Positions 1 through 9,819 of a stretch of DNA of 64,000 bases are shown here, one piece after another. The DNA is from Pycnococcus provasolii (Eukaryota > Chlorophyta > Pseudoscourfieldiophyceae > Pseudoscourfieldiales), in contig CP150551.1 in NCBI GenBank assembly GCA_049487715.1, positions 62,001 to 126,000 of the forward strand, written 5' to 3'. Every line of letters begins with the position of its first letter. Positions within the stretch are counted from its first letter, which is position 1. The position numbers and the translations under genes were made by a program. A model generated the notes under the pieces. That model was not told the origin of the DNA. It saw only the letters and a list, made by a program, of their open reading frames with translations, and made no database searches.

Positions 1-1754
1 GTGGCGCGAGCTTCCGCCTCCAATGCAAGCTTCTTCGCCGCCGCTTCCGCCGCGGCGCCGCGCGTCCTCACCTCCTCACGCGCCGAGGCGAGTGCCGCCT
101 CAAGCTCTGCCGTTCGTTTGCTCTCTACCGCCGTGCCGGTTGTTGCGGCCACCTCGGCAGCGCGAAGTTGTTCCTCGAGAGATGCAGCGCGCGCACGCGC
201 GTCGTTCGTCTCACTTTGAGCTAAGGCGATAGCCTTCTTGTCGCCGTCGGCAGACGCGCGCACGGCAGCAAGCTGCGTAGCAAGCTGCGCTGCCCGCTCG
301 GATTCAGAGAACGCCTTGGCAGATGCCTCATCAAGTTCTTCAGCCATATTCTTAACGCTTGCTTCCGCGTCAAGAGCGCGTGCCTTGTATGCCGCCTTGC
401 GACGCTCCCCCTCGGCGAGTCTCTCACTTGCGGTATCGGCGCGATCTCGCAGCTCTTGAAGGTCATCTCGTGCGGAATCGAGCTCGGCACGCAGGTCAGC
501 CACCTCCGATTCGGCAAGCTTGGCTCGTGCCTCCGCCGCTTCCACCGCCACACTCGTCGCCGCTCCCTGCGCTGCGCGCTGCTTGTCCTCCGCAGACGCA
601 GCGATCTCGCTCGTGGATACGGAAAGCTCGAGTGCATTCGCGCGACTCTCCGCGGCTGCCTCGAGAGCCGTGGCTGCTGCAGCCTGCTCGCGCGCCGTGG
701 CTAATGCCGCCTGTTCCTCGGACAGCTTTGCCTGCAGCTGTTCTATTTGCGCCGACAGGCTCTCGGCGTCCTGTACGCGCAAATCAGTTTTGGACGCTGC
801 CGACGTCGGCCCGGCGACGTCGACGACGACGTCGCTCGCTGCAACCGTGATCTCACCTTGTGACATCTGGCGCGACTCTTCACCGACGCCGACAACTTCC
901 CGCGTGCTGCCCAGGGAGGCTGCTGCGCGTTGCTCCGCGTCTCTCGCGCGTGCCTGTGCGGCAAGTGCCGCCTGTTCTGTCTCTCGCATGCGCTCTCTTG
1001 CCCTGGCAGCACTCTCTTCAAACTCAGCGAGTTTCTTTTCAGCAGCTGCCGCACGTTCCTCGAAGTTCAGAAGTCTCTTCTCCGTGCTGCCCACTGAAGC
1101 CGACGCCGCCTTCTTGCTTTTTCCTCCTCTCAGCGCCGACATCACACCGCTCACGATGGACCTTCGCGAACCTCCGTCTATGCTCGACGTGGGGCTTGCA
1201 CCACTCGCCTGCGACGCACCTCCTGGGCTCGGTGTCCTATCTCCCGTTGAATACGCAGCCGACGTGCCCGCGCCACCACCGCCGCCGCGACTGCCGCCGC
1301 CGCTGCTGCGCCGTTGCGTTCGTTCGTAGTGCCTCGACTGCATAGCCGTGAGCGACCACGCTGGCGGGTTTCGAAACGTCAAGACGCCGTCTATGCTCGT
1401 CAGGCGCGTTCCTCTGAGCGCCGACTTCGCCGACGAGGCTGATGCGGTTGCTGATGTGGACGGCGACGCTTCCAACAGTCTCGCTTCCGTTCTCCCTTGG
1501 TCGGCCGCCGACGTTTCCAGAGGAGTCCCTCGGTCTCTTACCACCGAGGGACCGGGAGAGGCTCCGAAGGGACCGCCCTGTGCACGTGGGGACAAACCGG
1601 GCGGCAAGAGCGTAGGCGGCAGAGGGTGCTCCGAGGCCGCCGTGGAATCCAAGGCTGGGACACTTCCATGATCCAAAACCAACGAGGAGGAGTCCTCGTC
1701 ACCAATTGGCAAGGCCTCAGGTAGAGAGGAGGACGGCGGCGGCATATGCGCCAT
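1..1754 (-). CDS. Coiled-coil protein, N-terminal part (C-terminus beyond window)
   Basis: A minus-strand frame is open from an ATG at 1754 (a second in-frame ATG lies at 1745) to the left edge, about 584 codons with no stop. The first ~200 residues are low-complexity, rich in Ser, Pro, Gly and Ala, and include a basic patch (ALRGGKSKKAAS). The remainder is a long Ala/Glu/Arg-rich heptad-like coiled coil, with stretches such as EERAAAAEKKLAEFEE and KRTAELEAALASAREE. No catalytic motif is visible. Long rods like this occur in golgins, centrosomal and kinesin-associated proteins, but nothing here decides between them. The gene is head-to-head with REV3 across a 501-bp spacer. The C-terminal end lies outside the window, so the full length is unknown. 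Confidence 0.75.
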   Translation of the reverse strand, partial: MAHMPPPSSSLPEALPIGDEDSSSLVLDHGSVPALDSTAASEHPLPPTLLPPGLSPRAQGGPFGASPGPSVVRDRGTPLETSAADQGRTEARLLEASPSTSATASASSAKSALRGTRLTSIDGVLTFRNPPAWSLTAMQSRHYERTQRRSSGGGSRGGGGGAGTSAAYSTGDRTPSPGGASQASGASPTSSIDGGSRRSIVSGVMSALRGGKSKKAASASVGSTEKRLLNFEERAAAAEKKLAEFEESAARARERMRETEQAALAAQARARDAEQRAAASLGSTREVVGVGEESRQMSQGEITVAASDVVVDVAGPTSAASKTDLRVQDAESLSAQIEQLQAKLSEEQAALATAREQAAAATALEAAAESRANALELSVSTSEIAASAEDKQRAAQGAATSVAVEAAEARAKLAESEVADLRAELDSARDDLQELRDRADTASERLAEGERRKAAYKARALDAEASVKNMAEELDEASAKAFSESERAAQLATQLAAVRASADGDKKAIALAQSETNDARARAASLEEQLRAAEVAATTGTAVESKRTAELEAALASAREEVRTRGAAAEAAAKKLALEAEARA

Positions 1755-2255
1755 GGAGCACTTGTCGTCGTGTGGTGTGCTGATCTACCCCTGAGAGAGA
1801 AAATGGGGAAAGCGGGAAAGAAAGAAACCCGGAATAGTCGGGCCGCAGCATCTGATTCGGGGTTAGTGATTCGACCTCTAAAGTCTAAACTCGCAGTGAC
1901 GCAGAACACGCAGTGGCCCCACCCAGGTCGCAGAGACTGACTGGTGGTTTCGAAAGGGGAAAGGGCCGACTTCAGGGGTTGGAGGGAGGGAGGGATCCCA
2001 CGGTCGGGTTAGGGTTTAAGGTTAGGGTTACCCTTAGGGTTAGGGAAGGGTTCGCCTCTTCTTTGCCCCCGCACGCACGCACGCATCTCTCGTCCGCTCT
2101 CCCTCGTCCCTCTCGTCGTCGTGTTCAAAATCTTTATTAGGGTAGTCGCAATAATGGCGTACTTGATTGAAAGGCGCTAAAGTTCAGTTACTGTAAGAAT
2201 CATCATGGGGCTTGGTGCTTCTTGGTCTTTTGTTTTTCGTTGTCGTATCTAAGCC
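1755..2255. promoter_or_regulatory. Divergent promoter spacer with telomere-type tract
   Basis: This spacer lies between two head-to-head genes and holds no supportable gene. Degenerate TTAGGG repeats run from about 2009 to 2050, roughly 200 bp upstream of the REV3 start. A pyrimidine-rich stretch of CTCTCGTCC-type sequence follows at 2085-2120. Confidence 0.5.
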
Positions 2256-5200
2256 ATGATGAGCGCAGATTCGGACGAACTACAAATGCACGTCAGGCTA
2301 AGCGTCCTGGAAACGTCGACGCAGCAAGCCGCACTGCCGCTCGACGACGCGTACTCAACCTTCTGGGCGGAAGACGCGAGCAAGGCCGCAGTGCCCATAG
2401 TCAGGCTCTATGGACGCATGAGAAGCGGAGACGAGCAGGCTGAGCCGTGCAGGGTTGCCGTGCACATTCACGGCGTGTTCCCGTACCTGTACGTGCCATT
2501 CCAGGGAGGGTCCGCGGACGACGCGCGCGCGTTTGCAGCTGCGCTCGAGGCGGCGTTGCAAGACACAGCCACAGCGACGTCAACCGCATCGGCACGCAGG
2601 AAGCGGCGCGTGCACAGTGCCGTCATCGTGCAACGGACGCCAATCTATGGATGCCACGAAACACCGGCGACGTTCTTGCAGGTCAAATTCAGGCAGACTG
2701 GCGCGGTCAGCGTGGCTGCGCAGATCCTGCTCACCACACCGCGCGTGCTCGGGAGACCGTGGCAGCCGCACGAGGCGCACGTGCCGTTTCACCTGCAGTT
2801 CCTCACCGACAACAGCCTCGTGGGTATGGGCGTCGTCGCGCTGGATAAAGCCTTCGTTCGGCACGCAGACCCCGACGTCGTTCTTCCGCGTGCGTGCACC
2901 CCTTGGCCCGCCACGCACACGCCGCCGCCTCGAGCCGCGCGAGCAGCCGTGGAGGTGGATGTGCGCGTGACGGATATTAGGCTTGCGACGGATAATGTCA
3001 GGTCGTCAGCGAGTCCTGCCGACATCGCGCGTGCGAGCCAACGCGTCGTTCCCACGCTGCGTGCCGTGTGGGACGAACTCGCGGCGCTTGGGCCGCTGCC
3101 GTTGCCTCCGCCAAGCCCGGAACGCGATCCGGATCTCGTCGACCGTGGAAGGGAGATTGACGCGCTTCGGCGCATTTGGGAAGAGGAGTCCAGCAAGACG
3201 CTAGTGGCCAATGATGAAGGCAATGAAACGCACAATGCACCACTTCCTGCACTCACGCCGGAGGTGCCTTCGCCTTCGCTGTTTGGATCTGCCGACAGAC
3301 GAATGGCAGACGACCTCGCCTGGCTCGCGCGAGCGAGCGCGGGAACGGAGCATGGCGATGCGATAGATGCTTGGGCCGTGGCAACCCAGGACGACGACTC
3401 GCCGGCCGCCGATGCTGCGGCTGCCGTGCGCCTCACCCAGAGCACACCAAGTGGACGTCTCCATGCCAGGTCGCCCTCTCAGGGCGCGCGAGAGGCTGAG
3501 GCGTGGCGTGCTCTGGAGGCGGTTCGCGCGGCGGAGGAGGCAGTGGAAGGCGACGAAATCCTCGCTTCTCTCGTGCAAGTGAATGAGACACCGTTGGACG
3601 ATGGCGAGCCTGACGACCATTCGCCCTCACCATCGCCCTCGATTTCGCCCTCGTTGCCCGTTTTCCCAGGCGGAACGCCGCGTCGACTTGCGGAGGAGGC
3701 TGAATTTGCTGTCGACGATGACGACGAGTTCATTCCCGAGAGTGACGATGACATCGACGCTGAATTTCAACGCATTGACGAGGATAACGAGGATGACCTG
3801 CGTGCGACATTACCGCCGCCCATCTCGGCACGCCGATCCTGCATTCTACGTCCAAGTGCGCATCCACCATCCGCCGATGAGCTTCTTGCACTCCCTATGG
3901 ACGCCGATGCCGCTGCAACGCACGTGGAGCCATTCTACAGCAATCCTTCAGATGTACCGGCCGCTCCTCTTGTGTATGCTGGCCGTGAGCATCGCGTCGT
4001 CAGTCACGCGGCGAATCACCTTCGTCCCTTTGAGGGATCTGCCGAGCCCATCGCGCTTGCCGACGTCGTCGCCACCTCCGTGCGAGTGAGCCATGTCGGC
4101 GGAATGTACGTCTTAACACCTGCGGCACCGGCACCCTTAGTCTCTGATTTGATCGAAGAACAAAACGGGGTTACGACATCAACTCCCTTTTCGTCGGCGG
4201 GAGGACTTTCGGCGCAAGCTGCAGTGTCGCAAGATCGAGTGGAAAATGCCGCGGAGGCGGCTGATGCAAGATTCCGCCCCGCGAGTCCCAAGTACGACGA
4301 AAGCCATGGCACGTACCTCGCAGCAATGCACGCAGAGGAAAACGCGGCAGAGATGGCCGCAAAGGCGAAGGCTGTCACGATGGCAGAACAGGCGAAGGCG
4401 GATGACGTCGACGGTGGCCTTGCTAAGAAAGCACGTCGCGATACAGGGGTTGCACCGAATGGCCGGACGCGCCCGTCCGATATATCCGTCGTCACGCCAC
4501 CTGGCACAATGACGACATCCGCACTGCAATCTCCAGCCAGCAGTCGTGGGAAGTTTGGAATGCGTCGACGCACTGGCATGACGACGACATCTTCGATGTC
4601 TGGGGTGGCTGCATCGGACATGCGAGTTCTCTCCGTCGAGATCCACGCGCTGACACGCGGCAAGTTGCTCGCGAATCCAAAGCACGACGCCGTTTGCTGC
4701 ATTGCGGTTGCCGAGCTTGCGGATCCAGATTGCGCGAGCCGCACCGAAGCGTACGATGTTGCGCTCTTCCTACTTGCCAATTTGCCCGACGCGGCAGCTC
4801 TGGGCCTTCCGCAAAATTTCGATGTCAGGTGCTTCGCAACGGAGGCACAGCTAATCCTCGCGTTCGTTGACTTCATTCAGACGATGGATCCTGATGTACT
4901 CGTCGCCTTCGAAATGCAGCAAGGGTCGATTGGTTATTTGTCTGATCGCCTCGAGGCACTGCAGGTGGCATCCGCACCATCTGAGCCACTGCCTCAGAAT
5001 GTTGTTCAGCAGCAGCAGCAGCAGCGGCGGCGGCAGCAGCAGCCACAGCCACAACCACAACCGAAGCCGGCAGTACGTGATATGGATCCCGCCGAACTCG
5101 CGCAGAAGCTACGGGATCAGCAGCGTGTCTGGGAGGAGGAGCAGGCGAGAATTCGGGTTGAGGAGGAGCGTAAGAGGCGAGAATCGGAGGAACGAAGAGC

Positions 5201-7832
5201 GGCAGCTGGAGGCAACAACGACGCCTCCGATGCTGTTGTCGAGGAAACTCCACTGCCCACACCGCTTGGTGAAAATGACGGCAATCGCATTTCCACATCG
5301 ATGGAATTACCTCGTCTGCCGCTTTCCTTGCTTCTTGGATGCCTCCTGCCCAAACAGGATGCCACGCAACGGCGGCAAATGCCACACGTCCCACGCATGC
5401 CTAATGACTTCGACGACGACATGCCAGCGCTTGGTGATGCCGACCTCATGCCGCCTCCGCAACCGCGCATTGAAAACAACGCCGCCGCAGCTGCAGTGTA
5501 CGCCGAGCAGCATGGAACGGACATGCGGTTGCCTGGACGCGTCGTCATCAGTCTGTGGCGAATTCTGCGATCCGAGGTGAAGCTTGGCATCTACAGCCGT
5601 GAGAGCTGCGCTCGCGAAATTCTGCAGACGAGCGTTCCATACTTTCACCCCTAGCATTCTCACCAGCTGGATGGAGGCGGGATCCGATGAAGCGGCGGGT
5701 GAGGGCGGCGTGGGTACGCGTGCCCGCGGCATTGCGCTGTGTGCGAGGCACGTCGCACGGCACAGCATCTTGAATCTGCGCATGATCGAGACGCTTGACC
5801 TCGTCGGGCGCACCGCAGAGCTCGCACGTGTCTTTGGCATCGACTTCTTCTCCGTCCTAAGCCGAGGCTCTCAATTCCGCGTCGAGTCGATGATGCTTCG
5901 ACTGGCGCATACCCGTGGCTACATTGGCGTCTCGCCGTCCAAGGAGCAGGTATATGCACAGCCCGCGATGGAGATCCAGCCACTGATCCTTGAGCCGGAA
6001 AGCAAGCTGTATACGAGCCCCGTGCTTGTGCTCGACTTTCAGAGTCTTTATCCCTCCATGGTTATCGCTCACAACCTCTGCTTCAGCACAATGCTCGGCA
6101 AGTGCACGCGCCGCAGCCAGGTGACGCCACCGAATTTCTCGCGTGGGTCACCATCGCTGCGACGCCCGCTCGGCGCGTACGCGATGGATGCGCCGCTCGG
6201 CGCGATTGCGGGATTGCTCAACCTCGCGGAGGATGGAGCTAAGTGCATTGCCCCGAACGGCGCGGCGTTCGTGCCAAAGTCTGAGCGCGAGGGTGTACTT
6301 CCGAGACTTCTTCAAGAGATTCTCGAAACACGCGTTGCGGTGAAGCAGGTTCTCAAACGGTCCGATGACCGAGCTCTCCGTCGCATTCTGAATGCACGCC
6401 AATTCGCGCTCAAGCTTGTCGCCAATGTGACGTACGGCTACACCGCCGCCGGATTCTCGGGGCGTATGCCCATGGCCGAGCTTGCGGATGCCATTGTTAG
6501 CTTTGGGCGCGAGACGCTCGAGCGAGCGATTCAGCTCGTCGAGCGCAACCAGCATCGATGGGGTGGCGAGCAGGGTGCGCGCGTGGTGTATGGAGGTACG
6601 TTTCGTCATCAAAAGAAGCCGTATGCCGTGTGCACACTGCAACAGCCACTAATAAACTAACACACTTCAAAATTACAACAGATACGGACTCCATGTTTGT
6701 TCACCTGCCAGGCAAGACGCGCGAGCAGGCTTTTGTCATTGGCGCGGAGATTGCGGATATGGTGACTGCAACAAATCCGGCACCCGTTACCATGGAATTC
6801 GAGAAGGTTTACCATCCGTGCCTTCTGCTGACGAAGAAGCGGTACGTCGGGTTCGCGTACGAATCACCGAACGACGAGAAGCCCGTCTTCGACGCGAAAG
6901 GCATCGAGACCGTACGTCGCGATGGATGTCCGGCTGTCAGCAAGCTGCTGGAGCGCACCTTGCGCGTGCTATTTTCGACGCGCGACCTGTCCGCGGTGAA
7001 ACTTGCCGTGCAGCAGCAGGCGAGCAGTCTACTCGCCGGCCGATTCAGCCTCTCCGACTACGTGTTCCGCAAGGAGGTTCGGCTTGGCACGTACGCGGGG
7101 CAGGCAGGGGGTGCGCTGCAGTTGAGTCACCAGCTGCCTCCGGCGGCGATCGTCGCGATCAAGGCGATGCGCGATGATCCCAGGCGCGAGCCGCGTTACG
7201 GCGAGCGAGTGAGGTATGTGGTGGTGAACGGCGAGCCGGGAAGCCGTCTCATCGACGTGGTGGTGGAACCGGCAGAATTCTTGAAGGGACGCGGGAAACT
7301 GCGCTTGAATGCGACGTACTACTGGGAGAGACAAATCGTTCCTGCGCTCGAGAGATGCTTTGGCGTCTGCGGAGCTCCCGTGATGCAGTGGTACAAGGAG
7401 GTTGTGCGGCATGGATCGTCCACGGGCAGCCTCGATGCGCTGGCTAGACGGCAGGCGGTTCGAACCCTTCTCTATGAAGTTGGTGGTGGAAGAGGAGGAG
7501 GAGGGACGATCGAGGCGTTCTACGCCTCGACGGCGTGCCCATGCTGTGGCCAGCCTGCGGGAGCACAGCGTCGCATTTGCAGCAGCTGCGCATCGGACGC
7601 GCCTAGGTCGGCTATGCGCGTGCTGACGGAGGAGTCTCGTCAGGAGCGCCGCGTGGCGGCATTGTACGGCCTGTGCCTGCATTGCGGCGGCGCTGGTTCT
7701 GGTGCAGGTGGCGGCAGCGGCGAAGTCGTTTGCACGAACCTCGACTGCGAGGCTTATTTTGCCAGAACCCGGGCGTCGGACGCGGCTGACGGCGCAGGCC
7801 GCGTCGCTCGCAGCGTGCTTGCGACATGGTGA
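2256..7832 (+). CDS. REV3: DNA polymerase zeta catalytic subunit REV3 (one intron, one apparent +1 frame break)
   Basis: B-family polymerase of translesion synthesis; it extends from mismatched or lesion-bearing primer ends in the nucleus. The N-terminus carries the Rev3 signature HIHGVFPYLYVPF. A long acidic, variable middle follows, with a CAG-encoded Gln tract near 5010-5060. The catalytic core has DFQSLYPSM (motif A), KLVANVTYGYTAAGFSGRMP (motif B) and YGDTDSMF (motif C). The C-terminus has two Cys clusters (CPCCG..CSSC and CLHC..CTNLDC) expected for the zinc and Fe-S sites. A phase-1 intron at 6596-6681 (GTACGT..ACAG) splits the first Asp codon of motif C. Near 5648-5651 (CCCC) the frame shifts by one base between two strongly conserved segments. 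Removing one base makes exons 2256-6595 and 6682-7832 divisible by three, giving about 1829 aa. The intron is secure; the frame break may be a sequence error. Confidence 0.93.
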
Positions 7833-8070
7833 ATGGCGGCGTGTGCACAATCTAGGTATAAAATGTACACTACTGTATTACTGTAATAAGTTATTTTTTA
7901 GGTTGATGTGTCAAAATTATCAACGAAATGCGCAATAGTGAGAATGGCGTTGCTATTGTTCCTTCACCGCCGTGTTGTGGAATCCAGGTGGCATCATGTA
8001 CAATTGTGTAATTGATCTATAAATTAGACATAACGTCTAACAATAATATTACATGAACTGCGTTGTTTCA

Positions 8071-9819
8071 TCATGACATTGTAGCGTCCCAAACGCGAAC
8101 GGTCTTGTCCTCGCTCGCGGAGACGATGCGCGTCCCGTCCGCGGAATACGATGCGGAAGTCACCACAGAAGAATGGCCTTCCAACACAGATAAACACGCA
8201 CCCGTCGTCGCGTCCCATACGCGAACGGTGTTGTCGACGCTCGCGGAGACGATGCGCGTACCATCCGCGGAGTACGATGCGGATGTCACCACAGAAGAAT
8301 GGCCTTCCAGCACAGATAGACACGCGCCGGTCGTCGCGTCCCACACGCGAACGGTATTGTCGTCGCTCGCGGAGACGATGCGCGTACCATCCGCGGAATA
8401 CGATGCGGAAGTCACACCACTAGAATGACCTTCCAGCACAGATAGACACGCGCCGGTCGTCGCGTCCCAGACGCGAACGGTCTTGTCCTCGCTCGCGGAG
8501 ACGATGCGCGTCCCATCCGCGGAATACGATGCGGAAGTCACCACAGAAGAATGGCCTTCCAGCACAGATAGACACGCGCCAGTCGTCGCGTCCCACACGC
8601 GAACGGTCCCGTCGTGGCTCGCGGAGACGATGCGCGTACTATCCGCGGAATACGAGGCGGATCTCACCCAACTAGAATGGCCTTCCAGCACAGATAAACA
8701 CGCGCCAGTCGTCGCGTCCCACACGCGAACGGTCTTGTCCTCGCTCGCGGAGACGATGCGCGTCCCATCTGCGGAATACGAGGCGGAATACACCCGACCA
8801 GAATGGCCCTCCAGCACAGATAAACACGCGCCAGTCGTCGCGTCCCACACGCGAACGGTCTTGTCCTCGCTCGCGGAGACGATGCGCGTCCCATCCGCGG
8901 AATACGAGGCGGATCTCACCCGACCAGAATGACCTTCCAGCACAGATATGCACGCGCCCGTTGTCGCGTCCCACACGCGAACGGTATTGTCGTGGCTCGC
9001 GGAGACGATGCGCGTACCATCCGCGGAATACGATGCGGAAGTCACCCTACCAGAATGGCCTTCCAGCACAGATATGCACGCGCCCGTTGTCGCGTCCCAG
9101 ACGCGAACGGTCTTGTCCCAACTCGCGGAGACGATGCGCGTCCCATCCGCGCTATACGAGGCGGAAGTCACCCAATTAGAATGACCTTCCAGCACAGATA
9201 TGCACGCGCCAGTCGTCGCATCCCACACGCGAACGGTCTTGTCCCTACTCGCGGAGACGATGCGCGTCCCATCCGCGGAATACGAGGCGGAAGTCACACC
9301 ATCAGAATGGCCCTCCAGCACAGATATGCACGCGCCCGTCGTCGCGTCCCACACGCGAACGGTATTGTCCTCGCTCGCGGAGACGATGCGCGTACCATCC
9401 GCGGAATACGATGCGGAAGTCACATAACTAGAATGGCCCTCCAGCACAGATAAACACGCGCCCGTTGTCGCGTCCCAGACGCGAACGGTCTTGTCCCCGC
9501 TCGCGGAGACGATGCGCGTCCCATCCGCGCTATACGAGGCGGAAGTCACCCAATTAGAATGACCTTCCAGCACAGATATGCACGCGCCGGTCGTCGCGTC
9601 CCACACGCGAACGGTCTTGTCCTCGCTCGCGGAGACGATGTGCGTCCCATCCGCGCTATACGAGGCGGAAGTCACCTCACGAGAATGGCCTTTCAGCACA
9701 GATATGCACGCGCCGGTCGTCGCGTCCCAGACGCGAATAGTCTTGTCCTTGCTCGCGGAGACGATGCGCGTCCCATCCGCGGAATACGATGCGGAATACA
9801 CCCTACCAGAATGCCCTTT
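8071..9819 (-). repeat. WD40 tandem array, 14 units of 126 bp
   Basis: Thirteen full 126-bp units and a final 36-codon unit encode GHSxxVxSASYSADGTRIVSASxDxTVRVWDATTGAC(I/L)SVL. Nearly all variation falls on two codons after GHS, one after the next Val, one after SAS, one after the Asp, and I/L near the end. Units 2, 3 and 6 share a GCGCTATACGAGG variant. Units 3 and 6, which lie 378 bp apart, also share the CCCAATTAGAATGACC variant. This indicates a three-unit block duplication. Confidence 0.95.

Noticed and set aside
7455-7475. GGTTCGAACCC, resembling a tRNA T-loop
   Set aside because: It lies inside the conserved REV3 C-terminal coding region and has no matching acceptor or anticodon arms.
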